The notes under the pieces: generated by a model
The model's input: only the letters and a program-made list of their open reading frames with translations
Told to the model about the DNA's origin: nothing
The model's database searches: none
Program-made: the position numbers and the translations under genes
Shown: positions 34,757 to 44,635 of the stretch, piece by piece
How the letters are laid out: every line of letters begins with the position of its first letter
Numbering within the stretch: position 1 is the stretch's first letter
DNA from: JAFGPL01 sp963781805
GTDB lineage: Bacteria > Bacteroidota > Bacteroidia > Bacteroidales > UBA10428
Length of the DNA: 64,000 bases
Assembly (NCBI GenBank): GCA_963781805.1
Contig: CAWAHF010000004.1
Span: forward strand, 3,038,001 to 3,102,000
Direction: 5' to 3'

Positions 34757-35209
34757 TTACTCATCGTACACATAATAATCACACTTAAATGTTAAGAATT
34801 TTTCTTTGCCATTTTTATCTATATAAGAAATAAATCCTTGAAATTCATGTCTGCCAATTTTTTCTTTTTGGGCTAGTATTACATAAGTGCCAATATCATT
34901 AAAAGAACGAGGTTGATTTAGTAAAAAATAGGTTTTTGTTGTATCTAAAATTAATTTGCATCCAGTTGCATCAATTAAAGTATCATAATCACCTATGATA
35001 CATTGATATCCCAAGGTAGAATCAAATTCTGGAATTACAATTTCGGCTTGATATAATTCTCCATATTTTAAAGAGTCTGAGTTTTCATGAGGAATTATAG
35101 TTTTTAGATTACATTCAATAGTATGCTGACAACTATCAAGACTTAGAAAAAAACATATTGCTGTTGTAAGTCTTGTTAATCTGTGTATAATCCTGTCATA
35201 TGAAATCAT
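34757..35209 (-). CDS. Hypothetical lipoprotein
   Basis: 150 residues from the ATG at 35209. A longer frame to 35293 runs into a block repeated at 13.89 kb, so that part is unlikely to be coding. A hydrophobic stretch ends in a lipobox-like LSLDSC. The rest is beta-rich with no known family. Just past its 3' end a GTTGTGC core leads into the dispersed repeat's 3' module, the same relation as for the M23 gene. Confidence 0.6.
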   Translation of the reverse strand: MISYDRIIHRLTRLTTAICFFLSLDSCQHTIECNLKTIIPHENSDSLKYGELYQAEIVIPEFDSTLGYQCIIGDYDTLIDATGCKLILDTTKTYFLLNQPRSFNDIGTYVILAQKEKIGRHEFQGFISYIDKNGKEKFLTFKCDYYVYDE

Positions 35210-35261
35210 GATTATTAATCTTTTGTTGTTTGTATATCCATTGGTGTCATAAAAATTATAC

Positions 35262-35297
35262 ACAACTCCCATATAAACAACCAAAACATTCACTTAT
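35262..35297. repeat. 36-base block also at 13888-13924
   Basis: CAACTCCCATATAA.CAACCAAAACATTCACTTATT occurs here and at 13888-13924 with one difference, at opposite ends of the cassette-like region. Confidence 0.75.
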
Positions 35298-35352
35298 TTG
35301 CCTTATTTGACAGCCAAGCGAATTAAATTTCCCTTTATTTTTTTTCAAAGAG

Positions 35353-35491
35353 CAATTTACAAAAATTTCCGAAATGGCAATTGCATGTTTCAATGCTTCT
35401 AACTTTTAACGCCAAATCTGGCTATTGAATTGGCAAGAGGTGATGAATGAAGACAGGATTTATGCCATGAGTTAATTAAACGCGCACCATT
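35353..35491. repeat. Dispersed repeat, 3' module
   Basis: AATTTACAAAAATTTCCGAA, AACTTTTAACGCCAAA, TTGAATTGGCAAGAGGTGAT and the GAGTTAATTAAACGCGCACC end. Last copy before the right edge of the region. Confidence 0.78.
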
Positions 35492-35508
35492 GGGGGGAAA
35501 CCAGTCAC

Positions 35509-35600
35509 CTTAGAGGCCGTCCGGTTCACTTAAAAAGCCATTCGGTTCACTTCAGAAGGCGATCGGTTTAGGTCAGAGGGCAAAACGGTTCAGTTTAAAT
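35509..35600. repeat. Four ~22-base tandem repeats, possible IS21 end
   Basis: Units of the form GGCNNNNCGGTTCACTTNAG occur about every 22 bases (CCGGTTCAC, TCGGTTCAC, TCGGTTTAG, ACGGTTCAG). IS21-family elements carry such multiple repeats at their ends; no transposase is nearby, so this would be a solo end. The IS21 reading is an inference. Confidence 0.45.
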
Positions 35601-35726
35601 ATAGTGGCAGTTCCACCTTCGCTAAATCCTTCGCTTATAACTTCGGATTTTGAAAAAAGCTACGGTGGACGAAGAGCAGTGGCAGGGGCAGTCAGGCGGT
35701 TGTGGCAGGGATTTAAGGAAATGAAA

Positions 35727-35766
35727 AAAACGGCAGTCAATGATTTCCATTCCTGCCGTTTTCATA
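35727..35766. terminator. Bidirectional hairpin terminator
   Basis: AAAACGGCAG (35727-35736) pairs with CTGCCGTTTT (35753-35762). A-run and T-run on the two sides allow termination in both directions. It lies just beyond the 3' end of the gene remnant that follows. Confidence 0.7.
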
Positions 35767-35788
35767 GGTTTTTCAAGGTATTAACGAC

Positions 35789-36022
35789 TTAGGAAGCTTC
35801 TATCTGTTCATCTGTTTCGTCGCTTTTGTTCCTTTTTTTCCTGTTCTGAAGATGCATAAATTCACTTCTGTATCCTTTCAGTCGTTTATCATCGTCGGCA
35901 AACACATACTTACCGCATGCCCGTACTTCATCCACAGCCTGCTTCATGTATGTGTAAGCACGGTTGCGGATATCGAGCTGTTTAGAAGCGCCGATTTCGC
36001 CTTTTGCTCCAACAGGCGGCAG
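35789..36022 (-). pseudogene. C-terminal remnant of a Bacteroidota hypothetical gene
   Basis: The minus strand reads GEIGASKQLDIRNRAYTYMK, AVDEVRACGKYVFADDDKRL and a basic, charged tail to a stop at 35789. It begins without a start codon after an upstream stop. The ASKQLDIRNRAYTYMKQAVDE pattern resembles the end of a multi-copy Bacteroidota protein family of unknown function. Probably a 3' fragment left by insertion or deletion. It marks the right edge of the accessory region, before a GCTAAC core at about 36070. Confidence 0.6.
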
Positions 36023-36167
36023 TCAATTCCATCAACCTCCGAATAAAAATTATATAGAATTTTCTTATAGCTAACTATCAGATTTCCTGTTATACGTGAC
36101 TGATAATGATCTTTTAATTTAAAAATAATTTGAAAGTAATTTAGTCTAAATAAAAATAATCTGTGGT

Positions 36168-36175
36168 TAACTTTG
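36168..36175 (+). promoter_or_regulatory. -7 promoter element TAACTTTG
   Basis: Matches TAnnTTTG and places transcription start near 36182. This excludes any start upstream of it and supports ATG 36200 for the first gene of the barrel/TANFOR/FN3 operon. Confidence 0.6.
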
Positions 36176-36199
36176 TATAACCTAGTTATTCAACCCCTT

Positions 36200-37906
36200 A
36201 TGTGTAACCTATACCTCCCAAATCGTTACCAATCGTGGTCACTATTTTTATTATTATGGATTTTTGCGCCTTCACTTTTTGGTCAGAATATTGAGAATAT
36301 TACAAAAGAAAAACCTGTAAAATTATCCGGCAGCCTGTCGCTTGGCTCCTGGTATAATCATACAACGGGTATCAATGACCGGAGAGAACCCTTCAGCTGG
36401 TATATTACAGGAGCCCCCACTGTTACCCTCTATGGCATTGTCCTTCCCTTCTCATTCACTATAAGTGAACAACAACGATATTTTTCACAACCCTTTAACC
36501 AGTTTGGGGTAAGTCCTTACTATAAATGGATAACATTACATGCAGGGTATCGCAGCATGTACTTTTCCGATTATTCCTATGCAGGCGAAATCTTTCTCGG
36601 AGCCGGTGTTGAACTGAACCCGGGAAAATTCAGGTTTAGCGCTATGTATGGCAGAATGCGCAAAGCAGTGGAAGAAGTAACGGATACAACATTACAGATT
36701 CCCAATCTGCCTCCATCCTATAAACGTATTGCCTATGGAATGAAAGTAGGAGTAGGAAGTGCAACTAACTTTGTTGATTTCATACTTTTCAAAGCCATTG
36801 ACGATAGCGCTTCGCTGAAGAAAAGGCCGGTAAAATCGGTGATTGCACCTGCAGCAAATTTTGTTACCGGAATTAAGGCAGGATTTCTTCTCTTAAAACA
36901 TGTAAGCCTTGGATTTGATGTTTCTGCCAGCGCCCTTACCCGTGATCTGTCCCTGCCCGATTTGGGTGAAAATGCCTCTGATATCAGCCGGAAATTTGAT
37001 AAAACACTGCCTGTAAATGGTTCAACGGTTTTGCTCACTGCCGGAAACGCCTTTATCGGATATGCCTCCAGACATTTTGGTTTGCGTTTTAAAGTCAGGA
37101 GAATCGATCCGGGATATCAATCGCTTGGAATCACATATATCCAGTCTGACTTAATCGATTATACGCTTATTCCAACCTTTAATCTCTTCAAAGGTAAAAT
37201 ACGGTTAAACAGTTCGGTGGGCCTGCGCAAGGATAACCTGTTGGGAAATAAGTCGGCACAAACAACGCGTACCATCGGTTCGGCAAATTTAAATATCATC
37301 CCCTCCAATACATATGGTTTTACCCTGAACTATGCCAATTACGGCACCACACAACAAAGCGGTCTGATACAGTTGAACGACAGCATCCAGGTAAGTATGG
37401 TTAACGAGACATTTGGGGGTACCTTCCGCCTTACGGGTGTAACCGAAAAAAGAGTGTCTGCATTTGTGATTTTCGGAAATTTTAACCGGCTGCAGGATCG
37501 TAACGAGTTTACCAGCAGCCTTACCGAATCTGAATCGTGGGTGGGGAACGTTAATTATTCGCTAAGCTTTGTGAAAGCGGCGCTAAACTTTAGTCTTAGT
37601 TATACGGCTTCATTTTTTACAACTGCCATGCGCGATATCCTGAGCACCGGCCCGGTGATCGGTGTGAACAAAACGTTTAAAGAAAATAAATTCAGCATGG
37701 GTACGAGCCTAAATTATCAGGCACGAACTGTCGACAATAAAAATGACGGGAGCGTCACACAACTCAATCTGAACAGCCGTTACACTTTTCTGAAAAAACA
37801 TTCACTGAGTCTCGATATACTGGTCACTAATAATACCAGCAGCAATATATCATCCTATACCTTTAATGAACAACGAATAACCTTCCGTTATGAATACACA
37901 TTCTGA
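36200..37906 (+). CDS. Outer-membrane beta-barrel-like protein
   Basis: 568 residues from ATG 36200; an open frame extends to 36173 but overlaps the promoter. Signal peptide about 1-29 (LLLWIFAPSLFGQ). The rest is a long series of amphipathic strands with aromatic girdles (SLGSWYNHTTG, VSPYYKWITLHAGYRSMYFSDY, QRITFRYEYTF). The final residue is Phe after alternating hydrophobics, the usual barrel C-terminus. Probably a large outer-membrane barrel. Its stop overlaps the next start by 17 bases, so it is translationally coupled to the TANFOR giant; it may anchor or export that protein. Confidence 0.75.
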   Translation: MCNLYLPNRYQSWSLFLLLWIFAPSLFGQNIENITKEKPVKLSGSLSLGSWYNHTTGINDRREPFSWYITGAPTVTLYGIVLPFSFTISEQQRYFSQPFNQFGVSPYYKWITLHAGYRSMYFSDYSYAGEIFLGAGVELNPGKFRFSAMYGRMRKAVEEVTDTTLQIPNLPPSYKRIAYGMKVGVGSATNFVDFILFKAIDDSASLKKRPVKSVIAPAANFVTGIKAGFLLLKHVSLGFDVSASALTRDLSLPDLGENASDISRKFDKTLPVNGSTVLLTAGNAFIGYASRHFGLRFKVRRIDPGYQSLGITYIQSDLIDYTLIPTFNLFKGKIRLNSSVGLRKDNLLGNKSAQTTRTIGSANLNIIPSNTYGFTLNYANYGTTQQSGLIQLNDSIQVSMVNETFGGTFRLTGVTEKRVSAFVIFGNFNRLQDRNEFTSSLTESESWVGNVNYSLSFVKAALNFSLSYTASFFTTAMRDILSTGPVIGVNKTFKENKFSMGTSLNYQARTVDNKNDGSVTQLNLNSRYTFLKKHSLSLDILVTNNTSSNISSYTFNEQRITFRYEYTF

Positions 37907-40900
37907 ACACCTGACATCGGGTATGACGGAATTCAAAAATTCCAGAATTCCCGAAACAAAATTCAATAGACGTGGTGTACGTCTCTGCCTAAAAATAGTT
38001 TTCAGTTTGGCTGTGTGGCTGCTAGTCATACATACTCAGGCGCAGGTCTATATAATTACCACCGTACTTCCGCCCTATAGTCCTGATCTAAGTACCTATT
38101 ACTCGATCAGAGGAAATGTAATTATTCACCTGCAAAACACCTCCAATTCCACGGTAAGCATAAAACTTGGGGCAAACTTTACCGGAGATAACGGGGCGTC
38201 TATTAATACCAGACCAGAAGTATCTCCGTCTGCTCCCATCGTACTTGGCCCGTTTGCCTCTGCCAATGTAACCCCCGAACAACTGGCAATGCTTTTTTCC
38301 GATGGCAATCTGAGTTTTCATAATATCAATGAAGACAGGTTATTGCGTACCCATCTGTTACCCTCCGGTACCTATCAATTGTGTATCAGAGCTTATGATT
38401 ATAAATCCCCGGGATATTCCGTGCCTCTTTCCGACGAATCTGTCGGATGCAGCAATCCCTTTCCTGTCACGTATCTTGAAACACCTGAAATTATTTCGAT
38501 TAACGGTAATGTCTGCGGCGATAACATTGATGCTTCCACACCCCAGAATATCCAGATACAATGGACTATTCCGGCAGGCGCTCCGCCGGGTACCGAATAT
38601 GTCTTTACCATGGTGGAAATCATACCCGATTCCCGCAGTCCTCAGGATGCCATGAATGCTTCAACCGGTCCTCCGTTTTTCGAACGAACTGTAACAACTC
38701 CGTTGATAATTATTGGTCCTGCCGAACCTATTCTGGAAAACGGCCAACGGTATGCATTCAAAGTACAGGCACGAAATACCATGTCGGGTGCATATTTCGA
38801 AAACGAAGGCAACAGCGAAGTCTGCTCTTTCAGGTACGGTACGGGAAGTACTACAGGAAGCGGAATATCACTTGATGAAATATATCCCTACGAAGGGGAT
38901 TATATTCCATTCTCCTATTTTCCGATCATTGTAAAATACAGGGAGTATGCAGATAATTATAACCGGTTTCGTTCAAGTTACCGCCTGTTGGCATCAGGTA
39001 TAGAAGTAGATCAGCATGACCGCGATCTGGGTTGGTATCCGTCTCCGTTGGCCACTCAAAGAGAAGTAACAGGTTTTCCTGATATGACCCAGGAGCAGGC
39101 GCAACATATTGCCGTAAATAAAAATCAGGGGGAGGCGCCTCTTCCGGTTTACCAGAGAGGTGTCCCTTATCGTTGGGAGGCAGATGTGATCATTAACCGG
39201 AGAGGATCGACCACCGATATGAACGCAAGTACCGGAGCAAATTTTCATTATGGGATGAGCATACCTCAGCCTCAGTTGCCTGAAAACGGAGCTGAAGTTG
39301 AGGCTGGAGATATTACCCTGCAGTTTCATACGGCCGATCCCCCATCCCATCTGTTACCTCCGTTTGCCATAGTGCAGGCATGGAGAGCCACCGGACCTGT
39401 ATTTTTTAACGGGCTGGTGGATGAGAAATGGGTACTGGAAGTTTCCCGGCAGAGAGATTTTTCAAGTATTCTGGATACAGCTACCGGTAAAGTCGGAAAA
39501 AATTTCGATTTGCATACCGATGATGAAAGCGCCATCATTGCCGATCTGTACAAAAATGTTGACAGAATGTATAATTATACGGATACAGGATGGTATTACT
39601 GGCGAATCAAATGGCTTACCGATCCCGACGGGTATGATCCTTCCCGGTATTACCAGTTAAGTGAAGTGTACCGTTTTCATATCGGCGCCGGTGCAGCTCC
39701 TCCCCGCAGGGATTCGATACCCGAAACACCGGGCGATTGTATTTCGGGTTGTGATGCGGATCCGATCCTTCCTTCTGAACGTGTTGCGGTAGCAACAGCC
39801 GGAATTGGCGCAGTTGTACAAATCGGAAAGTTTAATCTTACGCTCACCGAAATAACCTGGTCGGGAACCGTTGCACGGGGCAGGGGCACCATTCGGGTTC
39901 CCTTCTTCCATGCACCCATGAAAGTGGAATTTTCAGATATTCAAATCAATGCGGCCGGTAAAGTATTTTCCGGTGACGTAACCGGAATGACTGATAATTC
40001 CACCTTAATACCTGCGGGTATGGCGAGGGCGGCAGGAACTATGACCGGAATGACCAACGAAGAGGCGGATGCGTTGAATACCTATGTGTCGCAGGCCGGA
40101 AGGCTTGTCAGCAGTCTCGTCGGGGATACTCCCATGGGATTACCTATCGGACTTGATAACACCATCGACGGACAGATGTATACCATTGCTGTTGTTGGCC
40201 TCAACTTTACGCCTGAGCGGGCAACCCTGAACGCCATTTTTTCGATTGATATCCCCGAGCTTCACGGCTGGCTTTCTTTAGGTGCCAGCGATATCTGTTT
40301 CCATCCGAACGGACTGGCAGGGCTGGGCAGGGCCATGCTGTACAATCCGGTGGATAGGGTAATCCCCTTCACCGATGAAGTTCAATTAATCTTTAAACGC
40401 ACCAGTCTGCCTGCCGATTCAGGCACTTTTGTGCGTTGGGATTGTGACGGTTTCCAGGAGTTAAGGATAAAAGGCGAATTTATTTTCCCGCGCGACTGGT
40501 TTATTCCCGATTCGGTAACAGGAGACGAAGCAGCTGGGAATGTGAAAGCCCGGTTTTTAACTTCTGTTCGTCGCAGGGGAAACTGGCTGGCATCCGTCGA
40601 TTTCGATCCCTTCCAGATTGCCGGGGTACCCGATTGGGGATTTTCGGTAAGGGATGCTGTATTTGATTTTTCAGATATAAGTAACGCCGAAGGGATGGTA
40701 TTTCCTGTAGGATATGCAGGTGATCGTGATGCCCTTTGGAAAGGTTTTTTCCTGAAACGGGTACAGGTACGTCTCCCGTCCGAATTTAAAACATTCGATG
40801 ATCCCACCCACAGGCTGTCCTTTTCGGTGCAGAATGTATTGATTGACAGAACAGGACTGACAGGCAGCCTGCGGGCAGAAAATATTGTGAATATTAACGA

Positions 40901-43900
40901 AGGAAACCTGGCAGACTGGGGATTTTCGATCGACACCATCCATATTGATATGGTATCCAATTCTTTCTCGAGTGCGGGCATGAACGGGGGAATACGGATT
41001 CCGGTAAGTGAAACAGCCCTCAACTATGACATGATTTTAAGCAGGAGTGTTTCCGACTCTTTTGCATACGAATTCAATATAAGACCCGCAGATACTATAT
41101 CCGCGCCGATATGGGCTGCACAACTGGATTTACTGCCCACTTCAAGAGCAAATATCACTATCAACAGCGCCGGAGTGATGGCGATGGCCGAATTGAACGG
41201 GGAAATCAGTATTTCGGGAGATTTGGGAATACTGAACGATGTGAATCTTTCAGGTATGAGCTTTGAAGGTTTACGGTTTCAAACAAGAGCTCCCTACATA
41301 AGCTGCCGGTCAATGTCTTTTGCCAGTCCCGACCATAGCGCCGGCGGCTTTCCGATAGGTATTTCAAACATTGATTTTACCACCCGTGACGGACCAGGTT
41401 TGACGGAAGGTGATCGCAGCCCGGGTCCCAGAGCCGGCATTGCCTTTAACCTTAACCTGATACTTACAGGTGAGTCGAATACCTTCCATGCTACTACGCG
41501 GTTAGCTGTCGTTGGAAAACTTAATCTGGGTTCGGATCACGGACAGCTCTGGGAGTTCTCAGGCGTTGTACTCGACTCTGTTGCCGTAGGCGGTTCGGTG
41601 GGAGTGGTATCTATCGAGGGTGCTCTGGTATTTTATTCATCACATCCGGTTTATGGAGATGGCATTAAAGGTTATATAAGTGCTACTTTTCGACCCACCA
41701 TTTCAGTGAGTGCAACCGCACAATTTGGTTCGGTTCGAGGTTTTAATTACTGGTATGTGGATGCAATGGCTGAGTTCAGTCCGGGAGTTCCATTATTTGC
41801 AGGCTTGAATCTTAAGGGATTTGGCGGAGCAGCTTTTTACCATATGTCGATGAGTAATCCTCCGTCTTATGAAAGTCTGACAAGTTCGGGTGGCAGCAGC
41901 GCTGATGGTGTAGGGCAATCGTTAACAAATGCCGTGTATACTCCTGATAACGGGGCGCTCTTTGGTTTTAATGCCAAATTATTATTAGGGCCGCCTGTCG
42001 GCAATGCATATAAAGCCCTGGTTGAGTTTGGAGCCACTATTAATACCAGTGGAGGCATAAGTGAGATGCATTTGGGAGGAGATCTCTATGTTATGACTCA
42101 AAGTTCAACTCGTTCTGATGCTCCGATATGGGCACATTTACTAATAAGCTATGATTTTGAACATAATATTCTGGATGGCAATTTTGAAATATATATTAAT
42201 GTAGCTGATGGAGCAATTAAAGGGATTGACGATGGTTTGGCAGGATGGATGCATATTTATTCCTCGCCAGATACATGGTTTATCAAAATCGGGGAACCTG
42301 ATCGACGGGTTGGAGTAAATATTGCCAATATTTTTACTTGTGGTTCCTATTTTATGGTAGGCTTGGGCCTTCCGGGGATGCCTCCCTTGCCCGAAAAGAT
42401 TGCTTCGGTGCTTGATATCCGGAATCAGCGTAATCCCGACCTGTCATCAGGAGATGGATTTGCATTCGGCACTTACGTTGATTTCAATACGGGCCGTCTG
42501 CCATTCCTTATGTTTTATGCCAGATTTGAACTCGAATTAGGATTCGATCTTTCGGTAATGAATTTTGGCGATGCAACCTGCGATGGAATGCCTCCGGGAT
42601 CCCAAATTGGAATTGACGGATGGTATGCTCAGGGTCAACTGTATGCCTATTTTGAAGGAAGCATAGGAATATTTGTGGATGTGTGGTTTGTACAGGGAGA
42701 ATTTGAAATATTAGGTATTCAGGCTGCAGCGGCTTTGCGGGGAGGATTTCCAAATCCCAGCTGGATGGTCGGAAATGTTGGCGGCAGGTACAATATTCTT
42801 GGCGGATTGGTACAAGGTCAGTGTAATTTTGAAGCCCGAATAGGAGAAGAATGTAGTCCGCCGGTTGAAAATCCGCTGGCTGATGTGGAACTGGTCACCG
42901 ATCTTTCACCTGCGGATGGAGCCAACAATGTTGATTGCGGTGTGGAACCGGAGGCAGTTTTCAGTCTGGCACCCGACAGGGTATTTAATGTTACTGTGAT
43001 GAATTCCTCCGGTGAAGAACGAATCCGTACCTTTAGGGCAAAGCAGTCTGATTTCCTGTTAAAGAAGGGCAGTAACAGCCTGGCTGGCCGGTTAACTCAT
43101 TCCCCCGATACACTTCTGTATACATTTACACCCAACGATTACCTTGATCCTTATTCCGCATATGAAGTTTCGGTAAAAGCATATATGGAAGAATACGGAA
43201 CCTTTGGCGGAAGCAGCAATCAGTGGCGTATTTCAACAAGAAATGACGGATCGGAAATAAATAAAACTTATACCCACCATTTCAGAACAGGGGCCTTTCC
43301 TGATCATATTCGTCCCGGGGATGTTTTGTATTCTTATCCGTTCCATAACCAACGGTTCTTCCTGCAAAATGAATGCCATACAGGGATTTTGCAATTGAAA
43401 GCCTCTATGTCGCCCGTGTTTAATCAGCCCTCAACATCGCCCGATATGGAATGGCATTATTTTGCCGAATTTATGCCTGTTGAAATTTCCGCACAGGGAG
43501 AAGGAGAGTTTCCGAGATCTGAACTGCATGTGAGCGGATCTGCTGTGACATTCGATGTACCTTCATTACTTAACAATACCATTTATGCCCTTCGTTTTGT
43601 AGCCAAACAGGAACCATTGCCAGGGAGGGGTCCGAGAATCAATACAGGTGCGCTGGGTACAATGGCTCCGGGATCGGCAGCTGCAACACAGGCATCGAGA
43701 TTATCCAGTCAACTGTTGATACATAACCTCATTGGCGGGAATACGGCAAAAGTGAAAAGTACACGTATTGATGCCACAAAGGTACGGGAGGGTGAAAAAC
43801 TGCTGTACGTATGGTATTCCAAAACAAGCGCATATAATAATCTGGCGGAAAAAGCCCAACGATTGACTGCACCGGATGTAAATTATGTACATCTGGGAAA

Positions 43901-44621
43901 TTTCGAACAATTGAAGATAGGACTTACTGCAGATGAACCTTTTGATGTATTTGATATCAACGGGTTTGAATATACCCGCGGTGCAGCAACAGAAAAGGTC
44001 AGACCGTTGGTTTATACGAGTGCGGCATGGAATTCACGGTGGCATACGTCATTTGCCAATCCGTATATTTATGATCTTTACAACAATCTCCGGCGTGAAC
44101 ACCTGACCACAGCTTCCTGGGGAAGGAATATATCAATTACAGGCGCACCACCGACAATGGCAATGGAATTTGGAAGTAGATCAACCATCAGAAATGCACT
44201 GAATGAATCGGAATACTTACCGCAGCCGCCTGCAACAAGTTCCGGAGGAAGATCTGCCATATCAGGACTGGGATCAATGTCGCCAATTCCATCAGGTGGC
44301 TTTGCCATAAGTTCAACCGCGTCATCCGCATTCCTAACCAGCAGGGTGGAAATTAACTACAATCCGGGCTTATTTGTACCTCTTGATTTCTTTAGAATGA
44401 GGACTATATGCGGAAATGTGGTTTCAATTTACGGACTGAATAATTCTGAGTTTCTTCCGGCATACCTGAAGCCACTCATCCGGAGGGTTTTATATTACGG
44501 TTACACACCCATGTATCACGGATCGTACGGTGTAAATTTCCATTTCAGACCACCGCCGCAATGCATGGAACCTGATGATTTCAGAAGTACCGTTAAATAT
44601 GCTTTACCTGTTATGTATTAA
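37890..44621 (+). CDS. Giant TANFOR-domain exported protein
   Basis: 2243 residues. A long N-region then a hydrophobic export signal (about 31-50, ending HTQAQ); ATG 37923 is a plausible later start. Residues about 53-195 match the TANFOR domain (VLPPYSPDLSTYYS ... LPSGTYQLCIRAYDY). An Fn3-like module with the cysteines VGCSNPF and NGNVC follows (about 200-320), then a second (about 325-600). The middle (about 650-1560) is a very long beta-rich array with repeated FS..I...G.F.G...G patterns. Bacterial Ig-like segments (TDLSPADGANNVDCGVEPEAVFSL) lie near 1670. No T9SS domain is seen. Likely extracellular or periplasmic and working with the barrel protein upstream and the FN3 protein downstream. 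Confidence 0.75.
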   Translation: MNTHSEHLTSGMTEFKNSRIPETKFNRRGVRLCLKIVFSLAVWLLVIHTQAQVYIITTVLPPYSPDLSTYYSIRGNVIIHLQNTSNSTVSIKLGANFTGDNGASINTRPEVSPSAPIVLGPFASANVTPEQLAMLFSDGNLSFHNINEDRLLRTHLLPSGTYQLCIRAYDYKSPGYSVPLSDESVGCSNPFPVTYLETPEIISINGNVCGDNIDASTPQNIQIQWTIPAGAPPGTEYVFTMVEIIPDSRSPQDAMNASTGPPFFERTVTTPLIIIGPAEPILENGQRYAFKVQARNTMSGAYFENEGNSEVCSFRYGTGSTTGSGISLDEIYPYEGDYIPFSYFPIIVKYREYADNYNRFRSSYRLLASGIEVDQHDRDLGWYPSPLATQREVTGFPDMTQEQAQHIAVNKNQGEAPLPVYQRGVPYRWEADVIINRRGSTTDMNASTGANFHYGMSIPQPQLPENGAEVEAGDITLQFHTADPPSHLLPPFAIVQAWRATGPVFFNGLVDEKWVLEVSRQRDFSSILDTATGKVGKNFDLHTDDESAIIADLYKNVDRMYNYTDTGWYYWRIKWLTDPDGYDPSRYYQLSEVYRFHIGAGAAPPRRDSIPETPGDCISGCDADPILPSERVAVATAGIGAVVQIGKFNLTLTEITWSGTVARGRGTIRVPFFHAPMKVEFSDIQINAAGKVFSGDVTGMTDNSTLIPAGMARAAGTMTGMTNEEADALNTYVSQAGRLVSSLVGDTPMGLPIGLDNTIDGQMYTIAVVGLNFTPERATLNAIFSIDIPELHGWLSLGASDICFHPNGLAGLGRAMLYNPVDRVIPFTDEVQLIFKRTSLPADSGTFVRWDCDGFQELRIKGEFIFPRDWFIPDSVTGDEAAGNVKARFLTSVRRRGNWLASVDFDPFQIAGVPDWGFSVRDAVFDFSDISNAEGMVFPVGYAGDRDALWKGFFLKRVQVRLPSEFKTFDDPTHRLSFSVQNVLIDRTGLTGSLRAENIVNINEGNLADWGFSIDTIHIDMVSNSFSSAGMNGGIRIPVSETALNYDMILSRSVSDSFAYEFNIRPADTISAPIWAAQLDLLPTSRANITINSAGVMAMAELNGEISISGDLGILNDVNLSGMSFEGLRFQTRAPYISCRSMSFASPDHSAGGFPIGISNIDFTTRDGPGLTEGDRSPGPRAGIAFNLNLILTGESNTFHATTRLAVVGKLNLGSDHGQLWEFSGVVLDSVAVGGSVGVVSIEGALVFYSSHPVYGDGIKGYISATFRPTISVSATAQFGSVRGFNYWYVDAMAEFSPGVPLFAGLNLKGFGGAAFYHMSMSNPPSYESLTSSGGSSADGVGQSLTNAVYTPDNGALFGFNAKLLLGPPVGNAYKALVEFGATINTSGGISEMHLGGDLYVMTQSSTRSDAPIWAHLLISYDFEHNILDGNFEIYINVADGAIKGIDDGLAGWMHIYSSPDTWFIKIGEPDRRVGVNIANIFTCGSYFMVGLGLPGMPPLPEKIASVLDIRNQRNPDLSSGDGFAFGTYVDFNTGRLPFLMFYARFELELGFDLSVMNFGDATCDGMPPGSQIGIDGWYAQGQLYAYFEGSIGIFVDVWFVQGEFEILGIQAAAALRGGFPNPSWMVGNVGGRYNILGGLVQGQCNFEARIGEECSPPVENPLADVELVTDLSPADGANNVDCGVEPEAVFSLAPDRVFNVTVMNSSGEERIRTFRAKQSDFLLKKGSNSLAGRLTHSPDTLLYTFTPNDYLDPYSAYEVSVKAYMEEYGTFGGSSNQWRISTRNDGSEINKTYTHHFRTGAFPDHIRPGDVLYSYPFHNQRFFLQNECHTGILQLKASMSPVFNQPSTSPDMEWHYFAEFMPVEISAQGEGEFPRSELHVSGSAVTFDVPSLLNNTIYALRFVAKQEPLPGRGPRINTGALGTMAPGSAAATQASRLSSQLLIHNLIGGNTAKVKSTRIDATKVREGEKLLYVWYSKTSAYNNLAEKAQRLTAPDVNYVHLGNFEQLKIGLTADEPFDVFDINGFEYTRGAATEKVRPLVYTSAAWNSRWHTSFANPYIYDLYNNLRREHLTTASWGRNISITGAPPTMAMEFGSRSTIRNALNESEYLPQPPATSSGGRSAISGLGSMSPIPSGGFAISSTASSAFLTSRVEINYNPGLFVPLDFFRMRTICGNVVSIYGLNNSEFLPAYLKPLIRRVLYYGYTPMYHGSYGVNFHFRPPPQCMEPDDFRSTVKYALPVMY

Positions 44622-44635
44622 AAAATAAGTGAAAA

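Noticed and set aside
13565..36085. CRISPR array
   Set aside because: The repeats are long, irregularly spaced and separated by genes, with no short regular spacers.
40382..41023. 213-residue open frame opposite the TANFOR gene
   Set aside because: Serine/proline-rich mirror of a strand-rich coding region, no independent support.
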